Translations under genes and position numbers: made by a program | Notes under the pieces: model-generated | What the model was told of the DNA's origin: nothing | The model's database searches: none | Seen by the model: only the letters and a program-made list of their open reading frames with translations | DNA from: Chersky-840 sp963810195 | Lineage (GTDB): Bacteria > Actinomycetota > Acidimicrobiia > Acidimicrobiales > UBA8190 | Direction of reading: 5' to 3' | NCBI GenBank assembly: GCA_963810195.1 | Contig: CAWEMO010000010.1 | Location: 1 to 64,000 of the forward strand | Length of the DNA: 64,000 nt | Shown here: one piece after another, positions 55,283 to 64,000 of the stretch | How the letters are laid out: each line of letters starts with the position of its first letter | Position numbering within the stretch: position 1 is the stretch's first letter

Positions 55283-57427
55283 GTGAGCGACCCGTGGACC
55301 TTCAACGGCAAGGTGGCGGGCCTGGGCCGGTCCAACGGGGTGGTCACCCTGGTCGACGAGTCCACCTTCGCCATCAGCGGCCGCGAGGGCGACGTCGTCA
55401 CCCCTTCGGCCGAGGGCCTCTTCGTCCGAGACACCCGGATCCTGTCCCGATTCGAGCTGCGGGTGAACGGGGCCAGACCGGAGGGGCTTGCCGTGGTCTC
55501 CGACGACCCGTTTTCGGCGGTCTTCGTGTCTCGCTGCCCACCGCGTCCGGGAAAGGCCGACTCCACGCTCATGGTGTTCCGCCGCCGCTACGTGGGCCAG
55601 GGCATGCGGGAGGACGTCGTCATCCGCAACTTCGGGGACGAGCCCACGTTCTGCTCGGTGGAGCTGTTCATTGGCTCGGACTTCGCCGACCTGTTCGCGG
55701 TGAAAGAAGGCCGGTTCGGCAAGTCCGACGGGGAGACCACCTGTGAGCATCGCGACGGGCAGCTCGAGTTCTCCTACCGCCGGGGCACGGTCAACCGCGG
55801 CCTCGTGATCAACCTGTTCCCCTCTCCCGCCGTGGTGGCCGACGACCTCGTCAGCTTCGAGGCCATCGTCCCGGCCCACGGGGAGTGGACGGGGTGCCTG
55901 GAGTTCCACCCGGTCATCGAGGGAAAGGCGGTCGACCCCCGCTACCTGTGCGGCCAGCCCGTCGACCGCGCCGCCCCCGCCGAGCGCCTCGCCAAGTGGC
56001 GTCGCCAGGTGCCCCAGGTCGATACCGACCACGAGGGACTGCGCACCGTGATCGCGTCGAGCGCCGAGGACCTCGGGGCGCTGCGGATCTTCGACCCCGA
56101 CTACCCCGAGCGCGTGGTGCTGGCGGCGGGCGCGCCGTGGTTCATGACGGTGTTCGGGCGGGACTCGCTCATCACGTCGTGGATGGCACTGCTCGTCGAC
56201 CCCGACCTGGCCCTCGGGGTCCTGCAGACGCTGGCCCGCTTCCAGGGAAAGAACATCGACCCCAGGAGCGAGGAACAGCCGGGTCGCATCCTCCACGAGA
56301 TGCGGTTCGGGGACGCGCCCTCCCTGTCGCTCGGCGGGGGCAGCATCTACTACGGCACCGCCGACGCCACGCCCCTGTTCGTCATGCTGCTCGGCGAGCT
56401 GCGGCGCTGGGGCCTGGCGCGGGAGGTGGTGGACGAGCTCCTACCCAACGCGGAGCGGGCGCTCGAATGGATCGAGAACTACGGCGACATCGACGGGGAC
56501 GGCTACGTCGAGTACCAGCGCATGACGGACCGGGGGCTCGCCAATCAGGGCTGGAAGGACTCCGGGGACGGCATCCGCTACGCGGACGGGACCATCGCCC
56601 ACGCCCCCATCGCCCTGTGCGAGGTGCAGGCCTACGTCTACAGCGCGTACCTGGCCCGCGCCCATTTCGCCCGCGAGGCCGGCGACGAAACCGTCTTCGA
56701 GCGCTTCCGATCCAAGGCCACCCGATTGAAGACCGAGTTCAACCGGGACTTCTGGCTGGAGGACCGCGGGTGGTTCGCGGTAGGGCTCGACGGGGACAAG
56801 CGGCCCATCGACTCGCTCACGTCGAACATCGGCCACTGCCTGTGGACCGGCATCGTCGACCAGGACAAGGCTCGTGTGGTGGCGGACAAATTGATGTCCC
56901 CCGAAATGAACAGCGGCTGGGGTGTCCGGACCCTGGCCTCCTCGATGGGCGGCTACAACCCGATCAGTTACCACTGCGGTTCGGTGTGGCCTCACGACAC
57001 GGCCATCGTGGCGGCGGGCCTGGCCCGGTACGGGTTCATGGACGACGCCCTGCGCCTCATCTGCTCGCTGCTCGACGCGGCGTCGAGCCTGGGCGGCCGC
57101 CTGCCCGAGCTCTACTGCGGGTTGGACCGCTCCGAGTTCTCGGCTCCGGTCGGGTACCCGACGTCGTGCTCGCCCCAGGCCTGGGCCGCGGCGTCCCCGC
57201 TGCTGTGCCTGCGCACGATGCTGCGTCTCGACCCGTGGGTCCCCTACGGCAAGACGTGGTTGTCACCGATGCTGCCCGAGGGGATGAAGCACCTCAAGGT
57301 GGAGGGGATCCCCCTTGCCGGGTCGCGGGTGACCGTCGAGGTCGACGGCGACGACGTGGAGGTGACCGGGCTCCCGCCCGAAGTGGCGCTCGTCACCGAG
57401 CCCCGCCACCCCGCCACCTCCGTGTGA
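55283..57427 (+). CDS. Amylo-alpha-1,6-glucosidase-like (glycogen debranching N-terminal domain) protein
   Basis: A 714-aa protein. The N-terminal beta domain begins LVDESTFAISGREGDVVTPSAEGLFVRDTRILSRFEL, typical of GDE_N bis-type proteins. The C-terminal (alpha/alpha)6 barrel has AGAPWFMTVFGRDSLITSW, EEQPGRILHEMRFG, YYGTADATPLFVMLL, GDGYVEYQR and NIGHCLWTGI. These enzymes cut alpha-1,6 branches of glycogen or act on related oligosaccharides in the cytoplasm. GTG 55283. Confidence 0.88.
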   Translation: MSDPWTFNGKVAGLGRSNGVVTLVDESTFAISGREGDVVTPSAEGLFVRDTRILSRFELRVNGARPEGLAVVSDDPFSAVFVSRCPPRPGKADSTLMVFRRRYVGQGMREDVVIRNFGDEPTFCSVELFIGSDFADLFAVKEGRFGKSDGETTCEHRDGQLEFSYRRGTVNRGLVINLFPSPAVVADDLVSFEAIVPAHGEWTGCLEFHPVIEGKAVDPRYLCGQPVDRAAPAERLAKWRRQVPQVDTDHEGLRTVIASSAEDLGALRIFDPDYPERVVLAAGAPWFMTVFGRDSLITSWMALLVDPDLALGVLQTLARFQGKNIDPRSEEQPGRILHEMRFGDAPSLSLGGGSIYYGTADATPLFVMLLGELRRWGLAREVVDELLPNAERALEWIENYGDIDGDGYVEYQRMTDRGLANQGWKDSGDGIRYADGTIAHAPIALCEVQAYVYSAYLARAHFAREAGDETVFERFRSKATRLKTEFNRDFWLEDRGWFAVGLDGDKRPIDSLTSNIGHCLWTGIVDQDKARVVADKLMSPEMNSGWGVRTLASSMGGYNPISYHCGSVWPHDTAIVAAGLARYGFMDDALRLICSLLDAASSLGGRLPELYCGLDRSEFSAPVGYPTSCSPQAWAAASPLLCLRTMLRLDPWVPYGKTWLSPMLPEGMKHLKVEGIPLAGSRVTVEVDGDDVEVTGLPPEVALVTEPRHPATSV

Positions 57428-57465
57428 GGGTGACGCCGGTCGCGACCTGACGGCGCCCACCGGCG

Positions 57466-58449
57466 TCAGCCGCCGGCGAGCGTCCGCAGCACGTCGACCG
57501 GACCGAGTGGGGCATGGGGGATCTGGGCCTGCGCGTTCCCGAGGGGCACGACGTCGCTGACGACCTGGGCGGTCGATGCGCTCGACCCGCAGTCCGGGTC
57601 GAACGGCTTTTGCGCCACGACCTGGATCGAAGCCGCGCCGGGGCCGGTGACCTCGGTCCATCCGAAGAACGTGCCGCACGGCGGGATCGTCACCCGAACC
57701 GACGTGCTTCCCGGTCCCACCGGCTGCCAGGGGACCGAGACCAGCTCGGTGGGGCGGGTGACGTCCGTCGGCTGGATGGTGCCGCCGCACGGGGGGGCGC
57801 TCCGGCTGGTGTAGGCGAGCACGCTGCCACCGGTCCGGGCGTCGATGACCACCACCACGTACCGGGTGGGGGGTGTGGCGCTCGCCGAACCTCCGGGGCA
57901 ATTGGCTCCCCAGGCGATCCCCACCCACGCCAGGCGACCGTCGTAGCGGGGGAGGACGGTCGAGGCCGGTGGCGCGCTCCCCGTCGTCGCCGTCGAGCCC
58001 GTCGCACCCGGCTGGCCCGTGGTGGTGGTCGTCGCGCCTGAGGTCGTTGTCACGCCCGAGGTCGTGGTCACGCCGGCGGTCGTGGTCACTCCGCCGGTCG
58101 TGGTCGTGGACCCGGCGCCGGTCGTGGTCTGCGTCGACGCCGGGGGCGACAGGGTCACCACGCCCAGGCCGAGCACGGCGAAGCGGTAGGCGCCGTCGAC
58201 CACGTCGGCCGCCTGAAACAGGGCCTGGGCACTGTGCAGCGACACACGCGGCGAGCGCTTCCCGGGTGGCGCCACCAAGAGGTCACCGTCGTCGATCTCG
58301 ACGCGCGAGGCGAAGCGCCCTCTGACCACCGACGACAAAGACGGGGGCGCCGACATGGGCGCGCTCTTCGGCGTGGTCGCGCACGAAGCCATGAGCCCCG
58401 CCGCGACCACCATCACCGAGGCGCGAAGCGGTCTCGGCACGGTTCGCAC
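57466..58449 (-). CDS. Thr-rich lipoprotein of unknown function
   Basis: A 327-aa secreted protein with signal and lipobox (VMVVAAGLMASC, Cys about residue 23). The N-domain is EIDDGDLLVAPPGKRSPRVS. A Thr-rich linker with GVTTTA/S units forms a mucin-like stalk. The C-domain has LAWVGIAWGANCPGG and CGTFFGWTEVTGPGAASI, with Cys pairs that may form disulfides. It should be anchored to the outer face of the membrane; role unknown. Confidence 0.75.
   Translation of the reverse strand: MRTVPRPLRASVMVVAAGLMASCATTPKSAPMSAPPSLSSVVRGRFASRVEIDDGDLLVAPPGKRSPRVSLHSAQALFQAADVVDGAYRFAVLGLGVVTLSPPASTQTTTGAGSTTTTGGVTTTAGVTTTSGVTTTSGATTTTTGQPGATGSTATTGSAPPASTVLPRYDGRLAWVGIAWGANCPGGSASATPPTRYVVVVIDARTGGSVLAYTSRSAPPCGGTIQPTDVTRPTELVSVPWQPVGPGSTSVRVTIPPCGTFFGWTEVTGPGAASIQVVAQKPFDPDCGSSASTAQVVSDVVPLGNAQAQIPHAPLGPVDVLRTLAGG
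58040..58105 (-). repeat. 18-bp tandem repeat encoding GVTTTA/S units
   Basis: Units at 58040-58057, 58058-58075 and 58076-58093 with a partial fourth form the Thr-rich linker of the lipoprotein. Copy number could vary by slippage. Confidence 0.8.
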
Positions 58450-58489
58450 GGGCCACAGTCTGCCCGCGCCGTGGCGTTAGGCTGCGTCA

Positions 58490-60109
58490 ATGGCGCCTCC
58501 AGTCACCGGCCGCGGCGCGCCCGGGGGGCACGAGGGCGAGCAGGAGTTCGTGCTCGCCGTCGACCTGGGGACGGGTGGGCCCAAGGTGGCGCTGGTGTCC
58601 CCCGAGGGGAGGATCGTGGCCAGCGCGTCCGAGCCCGTGGCCCTTTGCCTCCTGCCCGGCGGGGGGGCCGAGCAGGACCCCTCGGCATGGTGGGCAGCCG
58701 TCGTGGCGGCCAGCCGCCGTGTCCTGGAGCGGTCCTCGGTGCCCCCGTCGAGCATCGTGGGTGTCGGGTGCACGGCGCAGTGGTCAGGCACCGTCGCCGT
58801 GGACGTCGACGGGGTGCCGTTGAGACCGGCCGTGATCTGGATGGACTCCCGGGGGAGCTCCGCCATGAAGCGCCAGATGCGGGGCCCGGTCAGCGTGCTC
58901 GGGTACGACGTGCGCAAGATCCAGCGCTGGATCCGCCTGACCGGCGGGGCCCCCGGTCAATCGGGGAAGGACCCCACCGCCCACATCCTGTGGATCCGCG
59001 ACGCAGAGCCCGAGGTGTATCGCGCCACGTTCAAGTTCCTCGAACCGGTCGACTGGCTCAACCACCGGCTGACGGGGTGCTTCTCGGCCTCCTTCGACTC
59101 GATCGCGGCGCATTGGGTGACCGACAACAGGCACATCACCTCGATCGACTACGACGACTCCCTGCTCCTCATGTCGGGGCTCGAGCGCTCCAAGCTGCCC
59201 GACATCGTCCCGTCCGCCACGATCATGGGAACGCTGCGCGCGTCGGCGGCCGAAGAGCTCGGCCTCCGTGCCGGGATCCCCGTCGCGACGGGGACGGGCG
59301 ACGTGCACTCCGCCGCGGTGGGTTCCGGGGCGGTGGCGGACTTCGAGGGCCACCTCTACATCGGGACGTCGTCGTGGATCTCGTGCCACGTGCCGTTCAA
59401 GAAGACCGACGCCCTTCGCAACGTGGCCGCCATCCCGGCCGCCATCCCCGGTCGCTACCTCGTCGCCGACGAGCACGAGACGGCGGGTGCATGCCTGACG
59501 TTCCTCGCCGAGAACGTCCTGTTCGACGCGTCGGGCCCCGGCCCGGCAGTCGCCGGCGGCAACGTGTACCGGTACTTCGACGAGGTCGCGGCCACGGTGC
59601 CCCCGGGGTCGCACGGGGCCATCTTCACGCCGTGGCTCAACGGGGAGCGCTCACCGGTGGACGACCACACCATCCGGGGCGGGTTCCACAACCTCTCCCT
59701 CTCGAATTCCCGGGACGACCTGGTGCGCGCCGTGTACGAAGGCGTGGCGCTCAACAGCCGGTGGTTGCTCGATGCCGTGGAGCGGTTCGTGGGCCGCCGC
59801 TTCGAAACCCTGGCGTTCATCGGGGGCGGCGCCAACTCCGCTGTCTGGTCCCAGATCCACGCGGACGCCACGGGCCGCACCATCCGGCAGGTCGTCGATC
59901 CCGTCCTGGCCAACGTGCGGGGAGCGGGGCTCCTCACGTGGTTGGCACTCGGCCGTGTCGCCGTGGGCGACATCCCCGCCATGGTCGAGGTGGGCCGGAC
60001 CTTCGAGCCCGATCCCTCTGCCGCCGCGGTGTACGAGTCGCTCTACGGGGAGTTCGTCAACCTCTACAAGCAGACCAAGCAGATCCACCGCCGGCTCAAC
60101 GGGCACTGA
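58490..60109 (+). CDS. FGGY-family carbohydrate kinase (xylulokinase-like)
   Basis: A 539-aa sugar kinase with the actin-like fold. The phosphate-1 loop is VLAVDLGTGGPKVALV, the substrate region is IVGVGCTAQWSG and PAVIWMDSRGS, followed by YIGTSSWIS, GAIFTPWLNGERSP and the adenosine loop TLAFIGGGANSAVWSQIHAD. It phosphorylates a pentulose or related sugar with ATP. ATG 58490; the N-terminal ~15 residues are uncertain. Substrate not certain. Confidence 0.88.
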   Translation: MAPPVTGRGAPGGHEGEQEFVLAVDLGTGGPKVALVSPEGRIVASASEPVALCLLPGGGAEQDPSAWWAAVVAASRRVLERSSVPPSSIVGVGCTAQWSGTVAVDVDGVPLRPAVIWMDSRGSSAMKRQMRGPVSVLGYDVRKIQRWIRLTGGAPGQSGKDPTAHILWIRDAEPEVYRATFKFLEPVDWLNHRLTGCFSASFDSIAAHWVTDNRHITSIDYDDSLLLMSGLERSKLPDIVPSATIMGTLRASAAEELGLRAGIPVATGTGDVHSAAVGSGAVADFEGHLYIGTSSWISCHVPFKKTDALRNVAAIPAAIPGRYLVADEHETAGACLTFLAENVLFDASGPGPAVAGGNVYRYFDEVAATVPPGSHGAIFTPWLNGERSPVDDHTIRGGFHNLSLSNSRDDLVRAVYEGVALNSRWLLDAVERFVGRRFETLAFIGGGANSAVWSQIHADATGRTIRQVVDPVLANVRGAGLLTWLALGRVAVGDIPAMVEVGRTFEPDPSAAAVYESLYGEFVNLYKQTKQIHRRLNGH

Positions 60110-60140
60110 CCGCACCTCGCCGGGCGGCCGCGCCCGCCGG

Positions 60141-61499
60141 TCAGATGCGCTCGAAGTTCCGAGCCAGCTCCCAGTCGGTCACCGTCCGGTTCGACCGGAT
60201 CCACTCCTGACGGGCCGTGTTGAGCAGGTGGTGGTGCACGTCGTGGCCGAAGGCCGAAACGGCGAGCGTGGACGACTCCAGCTCGTCGATGGCCTCGACG
60301 AGGGTCGCGGGCACGCGTGGCACGTCGGTGGCGTTGTACGCGTTGCCCTCGAAGGGCGCGGGGAGCTCGAGGCCGCGCTCCACGCCCCACAGGCCCGCCG
60401 CGATGATCCCGGCCAGCGCCAGGTAGGGGTTCACGTCGGCACCCGGTATGCGGCATTCGACCCGCCTGCCTTCGCCGTGGCCCACGAGGCGGAATCCGCA
60501 GGTGCGGTTGTCGACGCCCCACACCGCCGCGGTGGGCGCCCACGATCCGGGGACATAGCGCTTGTAGGAATTGACGTACGGGGCCCACAGCCACGTGAGC
60601 TCGCGGGCGCCCGACAGCAGCCCGGCCACGAATTGCCGGCCCACCTCCGACAGTTGCGAGGGCCCGTCGTCCCCTCCCATCAGGGGGGCGCCGGACTCGG
60701 CGTCCCACACGCTGGCGTGGATGTGGCACGACGAGCCGACCTCGGCGATCGACCACTTGGCCATGAACGAGGCGGACCGGCCGCACTGGCCGGCGATCTC
60801 CTTCACACCGTTCTTGAAGACGAGGTGCCGGTCGGCGACCTCCATGGCGCGCCCGTAGGTGACGTTGACCTCGTGCTGGCCCCGCCCGGCCTCACCCTTG
60901 GAGAACTCGACGGGGATGTCGGCCGCCAGCATCTCGTTGCGGATCCGACGCAGCACGTACTCCTCGCGCGACGTCTGCAGCAGCTGGTAGTCCTCGATGG
61001 TCGACACGTGCGGGTGCAGATCACGCCACCCCTGTGCAGCCGCCTCCTCGAAGGTCTCGCGGAACAGATAGAACTCGAGCTCGGTCGCGCACCGGATGTC
61101 GAGGCCGAGCGCACGGGCGCGTTCGATCTGACGGGCGAGGATCCTTCTCGGGGAGACCTCGACGGGGGCGCCCTGGGTGTGCACCACGTCGCACACCACC
61201 ATCGCCGAGCCCTCGAGCCACGGGAGGGGCCGCAAGGTGGAGAGGTCGGGCAGCGCCACGACGTCGCCGTACCCGGTCTCCCAGTTGGTGAACCGGTACC
61301 CGGCGAGCGGTTCCATGTCGACGTCGACGGCCAGGAGGTAGTCGCACACCTCGATCCCGTGCCCGAGGACGTGGTCCAGAAAGAACCTTCCGGTGACGCG
61401 CTTTCCCACCGGGCGCCCCTGGATGTCGGGGAACGCCACCACCACCGTGTCGAGAGACCCCTCGGTGATGCGTTTGGTCAACTCGCCGAGCTCCAGCAT
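60141..61499 (-). CDS. Glutamine synthetase-like gamma-glutamyl ligase
   Basis: A 452-aa GS-fold ligase. The N-domain is DTVVVAFPDIQGRPVGKRVTG; metal-binding Glu residues lie in CATELEFYLF and GEAGRGQHEVNV. Then come SCHIHASVWD, the NSYKRYVPGSWAPTAAVWG nucleotide region and CRIPGADVNPYLALAGIIA. It resembles gamma-glutamylputrescine synthetases and GlnA3-type enzymes more than nitrogen-assimilating GlnA. With the amidase at 62469 and the aldehyde dehydrogenase at 63182 it suggests gamma-glutamylated amine catabolism. Confidence 0.87.
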   Translation of the reverse strand: MLELGELTKRITEGSLDTVVVAFPDIQGRPVGKRVTGRFFLDHVLGHGIEVCDYLLAVDVDMEPLAGYRFTNWETGYGDVVALPDLSTLRPLPWLEGSAMVVCDVVHTQGAPVEVSPRRILARQIERARALGLDIRCATELEFYLFRETFEEAAAQGWRDLHPHVSTIEDYQLLQTSREEYVLRRIRNEMLAADIPVEFSKGEAGRGQHEVNVTYGRAMEVADRHLVFKNGVKEIAGQCGRSASFMAKWSIAEVGSSCHIHASVWDAESGAPLMGGDDGPSQLSEVGRQFVAGLLSGARELTWLWAPYVNSYKRYVPGSWAPTAAVWGVDNRTCGFRLVGHGEGRRVECRIPGADVNPYLALAGIIAAGLWGVERGLELPAPFEGNAYNATDVPRVPATLVEAIDELESSTLAVSAFGHDVHHHLLNTARQEWIRSNRTVTDWELARNFERI

Positions 61500-61579
61500 G
61501 CCCGCACCATGGCACGGGGCCGGGGCCGCGTCCAGCAGCACGGTTCGGGCCCGCCGCAGGCGCGGCGCGTCTGCGGCTG

Positions 61580-62359
61580 CTATTCGGGAGTGACGTACGC
61601 CGCGGTGATCCCGCCGTCGACGACGAGGGCCGAGCCGGTCATGAACGAGGACTCGTCGGAGGCCAGGAACAGCGCGGCGCGGGCGACCTCCTCGGGACGC
61701 CCGAGGCGGCCCATGGGGATGTGCACGAGCCGCCGGTTGCGTCGCTCGGGGTCGGCGAGGAGCTCGGCCAGCAGCGGCGTCTCGATCGGGCCCGGGCACA
61801 GTGCGTTGGCCCGGATCCCCTGGCGGGCGTATTCCACCGCCAGCTCGCGGGTGAACGCGAGCACTCCGCCTTTCGACGCCGTGTAGGCCACCTGTGCAGT
61901 GGCAGCCCCCATGAGCGCCACGAACGAGGCCACGTTCACGATCGAGCCGCCGCCGGAATCGATCATGGCCGGGATGCCGGCGCGGCAACACAGCCATACG
62001 CCCTTCAGGTTCACACTCATGACGCGGTCCCAGGTCGACGGGGGGGTGTCGAGCACTCCTCCGTCGTCCCCGGGGAAGATCCCGGCGTTGTTGAACAGCA
62101 CGTGCAGCCCACCGAGTTGTTGTGTCGCTGCGGTCACCACGTCGAGGACCTGGGACTCGTCCGAGACGTCGGCCGCCACCGCCAGGGCCTTCCCCCCGGC
62201 CTCGGTGATCTGGTCGACGGTGTCCCGGGCCGCTTGGGCCACCATGTCCGCCACCACGACCGCCGCGCCTTCGGAGGCGAAGAGCGCGGCGGCGACCCGG
62301 CCGATGCCGCTGCCGGCTCCGGTGATCACCGCCACTTTCCCTTCGAGCCGAGCCGCCAC
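61580..62359 (-). CDS. Short-chain dehydrogenase/reductase
   Basis: A classical SDR of about 259 aa: VAVITGAGSGIGRVAA, Asp in VVVADMVAQ, NNAGIFPGDD, catalytic Ser in NVASFVALM, YTASKGG and ANALCPGPIETPLL, with a GSALVVDGG end. NAD-dependent alcohol or keto-acyl oxidation is likely. GTG 62359. It sits inside the glutamylated-amine cluster on the same strand as the GS-like ligase, so it may act on an intermediate there. Confidence 0.9.
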   Translation of the reverse strand: MAARLEGKVAVITGAGSGIGRVAAALFASEGAAVVVADMVAQAARDTVDQITEAGGKALAVAADVSDESQVLDVVTAATQQLGGLHVLFNNAGIFPGDDGGVLDTPPSTWDRVMSVNLKGVWLCCRAGIPAMIDSGGGSIVNVASFVALMGAATAQVAYTASKGGVLAFTRELAVEYARQGIRANALCPGPIETPLLAELLADPERRNRRLVHIPMGRLGRPEEVARAALFLASDESSFMTGSALVVDGGITAAYVTPE

Positions 62360-62468
62360 GGCATGACGATACCCGGCTCCGACTCGGTGTCCGGGGGCCC
62401 GGCTCGGTGCTTCACTCGGGTGCCGCCACGGTGTCGGACGGCACCGGTGTCGGTGTGATACTGGTCGT

Positions 62469-63185
62469 ATGGCCACACGCCTCGTGCCCATCGTGGGGGT
62501 CACCACGTATCACCAGCGGGCCTCGTGGGGCCCTTGGGACAGGGTGGCCACCGTGCTGCCCGCCTCGTACGTGGACACCGTGGCATCCGCGGGTGGCCGT
62601 CCGGTGTTGCTCCCCCCGGTGGCCGGTGACGCGGAGGAGAACGGCGCCGCGGGCGTCGTGGAGGCGCTCGACGCCCTGGTGCTCGTGGGCGGTGGGGACG
62701 TCGACCCCGCCCGCTACGGGCGGTGGCCCGACCCGGCGACCTCCGGGGTCGACGCCGGGCGCGACACCAGCGAGCTGGCCCTGCTCGAAGCGGCGCTGCA
62801 CGCCGATCTCCCCGTGCTCGCCATCTGCCGGGGGATGCAGCTGCTCGACGTGCACCTCGGTGGGACCCTCTTCCAGCACGTGCCCGACGTCGTGGGCCAC
62901 GACGGGCACCAACCCGCCCGGGGCTGCTTCGCCGACGTGGAGGTCAGCATCGAGGCGGGCTCGATGCTGTCCAAGGTCATGGGCGAGACCGCCCTCGTCC
63001 GCTGCTCGCATCACCAGGCGGTCGACGCGTTGGGCGAGGGTCTGGTCGTCACGGCCCGCGCCGCCGACGGGCTCGTCGAGGCCATCGAGCTGCCGGCGGC
63101 CCGCTTCGTGGTCGGCGTGCAGTGGCATCCCGAGGAAGATGCCGACGAGCGCCTCTTCCGGGCGCTGTTGGACGCGATCGCGTGA
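62469..63185 (+). CDS. Gamma-glutamyl-gamma-aminobutyrate hydrolase family (class I glutamine amidotransferase-like)
   Basis: A 238-aa PuuD-like enzyme. VGVTTYHQRASWG opens the fold and VGGGDVDPARYGR is the family signature. The nucleophile Cys lies in LAICRGMQLLDVHLGG, and the His/Glu pair is in VVGVQWHPEEDADE. It hydrolyses gamma-glutamyl amides, releasing glutamate. It overlaps the aldehyde dehydrogenase start by four bases (GTGA). Confidence 0.9.
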   Translation: MATRLVPIVGVTTYHQRASWGPWDRVATVLPASYVDTVASAGGRPVLLPPVAGDAEENGAAGVVEALDALVLVGGGDVDPARYGRWPDPATSGVDAGRDTSELALLEAALHADLPVLAICRGMQLLDVHLGGTLFQHVPDVVGHDGHQPARGCFADVEVSIEAGSMLSKVMGETALVRCSHHQAVDALGEGLVVTARAADGLVEAIELPAARFVVGVQWHPEEDADERLFRALLDAIA

Positions 63186-64000
63186 CCCGGTCCAACTCCC
63201 GGTCGGCCGGCACGGTGCACGTCGTCAACCCGGCGACCGAGCGCACCATCGCCGAGGTGACGCGCCAGGGGCGGGACGAGGCAGACGCCGCCGTCGGGCG
63301 CGCCGCGTGCGCCTTCCCCGCCTGGCGTGACGTCACCCCGGCCGACCGGACGCGGCTGCTGCGGCGCTTCGCCGAGCGGGTGGAGGCCCACGTCGACGAG
63401 CTCGCCCTGCTCGAGACCCGCAATGTGGGCAAGCCGATATCCGACAGCCTCGGCGAGGTCTCCATGGTCGCCGAGGTCCTGCACTTCTACTCCGGAGCGG
63501 TCGACAAGCACCGGGGTACGACCATTCCCGTGGCCGGAGGCGTCGACCTCACCTGGCCCGAGCCCCTCGGGGTGGTGGCTGCCATCGTGCCGTGGAACTT
63601 CCCCCTCGCCATCGCCTCGTGGAAGATCGGCCCCGCCCTGGCGTGTGGGAACACGGTGGTCGTCAAGCCGGCCGAGCTCACCCCGCTGACCGCGCTGCGC
63701 CTGGCCGAGCTGGCTCTCGACGCCGGCATCCCCGAAGGTGTGCTCGAGGTGGTGGTGGGGCGCGGCACCACCGTGGGCACCGCCTTGGTCGAGCACCCGG
63801 AGGTGGCCAAGGTCGCCTTCACCGGCTCGACCGAAGCAGGGCGCGACGTGATGGCCCGGGCCTCGGGGACCATCAAGCGCGTCACCTTGGAGCTCGGGGG
63901 CAAGTCCGCCAACGTCGTCTTCGCCGACGCCGACCTCGAGGTCGCCGCCGCTGCCGCGCCCTTCGCCGTGTTCGCCAACGCCGGACAGGACTGCTGCGCA
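63182..64000 (+). CDS. Aldehyde dehydrogenase (partial, cut by window end)
   Basis: NAD(P)-dependent ALDH, 273 residues visible. PLGVVAAIVPWNFPLAIASWK and VVVKPAELTPLTAL bind the cofactor, KVAFTGSTEAGRDVM holds the turn, LELGGKSANVVFADAD carries the general-base Glu, and the catalytic Cys lies in ANAGQDCCA at the very end. Likely oxidises an aminoaldehyde such as gamma-glutamyl-aminobutyraldehyde, given the neighbours. GTG 63182 overlaps the previous stop. Confidence 0.9.
   Translation, partial: MTRSNSRSAGTVHVVNPATERTIAEVTRQGRDEADAAVGRAACAFPAWRDVTPADRTRLLRRFAERVEAHVDELALLETRNVGKPISDSLGEVSMVAEVLHFYSGAVDKHRGTTIPVAGGVDLTWPEPLGVVAAIVPWNFPLAIASWKIGPALACGNTVVVKPAELTPLTALRLAELALDAGIPEGVLEVVVGRGTTVGTALVEHPEVAKVAFTGSTEAGRDVMARASGTIKRVTLELGGKSANVVFADADLEVAAAAAPFAVFANAGQDCCA

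Overview
The window is high-GC DNA (roughly 70 %) with many GTG starts, 4-base stop/start overlaps (GTGA, ATGA) and actinobacterial gene families. These include a TIGR03084/mycothiol-type DinB protein, an LCP cell-wall protein, several LLM flavin oxidoreductases, a SUF cluster with a Rieske subunit, and secreted coiled-coil NlpC/P60 hydrolases. An environmental actinobacterium, possibly of the Acidimicrobiia, fits best. This is inferred from gene content only.

Layout. 0.5-4.4 kb: a large membrane protein and a two-domain GT2 glycosyltransferase, both with several frameshifts. 4.5-8.2 kb: aminotransferase, GNAT acetyltransferase, epimerase (frameshifted) and acyltransferase. 8.3-11.2 kb: NlpC/P60 hydrolase and carboxylesterase. 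11.3-12.2 kb: a tRNA with a UAA anticodon, then an AbrB-type antitoxin with a putative toxin. 12.4-15.3 kb: VOC protein and UvrA-like double ABC ATPase, ending in a 4 x 20 bp tandem repeat. 15.3-22.1 kb: a Clp-N domain protein divergent from a MerR-like regulator, MarR with its probable operator, a DinB protein, Lgt, SDR, a second NlpC/P60 and an ISOCOT-like protein. 22.1-31.7 kb: dienelactone hydrolase, DUF885 protein, CoA-ester lyase, acyl-CoA dehydrogenase, methyltransferase, MaoC, MutY (frameshifted), hydrolases and flavin reductase. 31.7-37.5 kb: RfbC-like epimerase, XRE regulator, LLM oxidoreductase, a RodZ-C-domain membrane protein and oligopeptidase B.

37.5-55.1 kb carries Fe-S cluster assembly. 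sufB holds a 330-residue intein with LAGLIDADG motifs and is followed by a small four-Cys protein. The series resumes at about 46.3 kb with sufD, a Rieske ferredoxin and a diverged sufC. A canonical sufC, sufS and sufU lie on the opposite strand at 52.5-55.1 kb. Between sufB and sufD is a 4.8 kb stretch bounded by a 34-bp inverted repeat (30/34 identical). It contains a structured, possibly group II intron-derived, segment, a MarR regulator, three small proteins (two clearly related to each other), a lipoprotein glycosidase and gene-poor spacers. A crotonase follows it, and two LLM/hydrolase genes and an LCP protein lie between sufC and sufU.

55.3-64 kb: glycogen-debranching-like enzyme, a Thr-rich lipoprotein, FGGY kinase, and a cluster of glutamine-synthetase-like ligase, SDR, gamma-glutamyl-GABA hydrolase and aldehyde dehydrogenase (cut by the window end). 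This last group resembles the gamma-glutamyl route of polyamine breakdown.

The most striking features are the SufB intein, the bounded island within the suf region, the class-I-shaped UAA tRNA with a duplicated 3' end, and frameshifts that mostly read as one extra base, often in short homopolymers.
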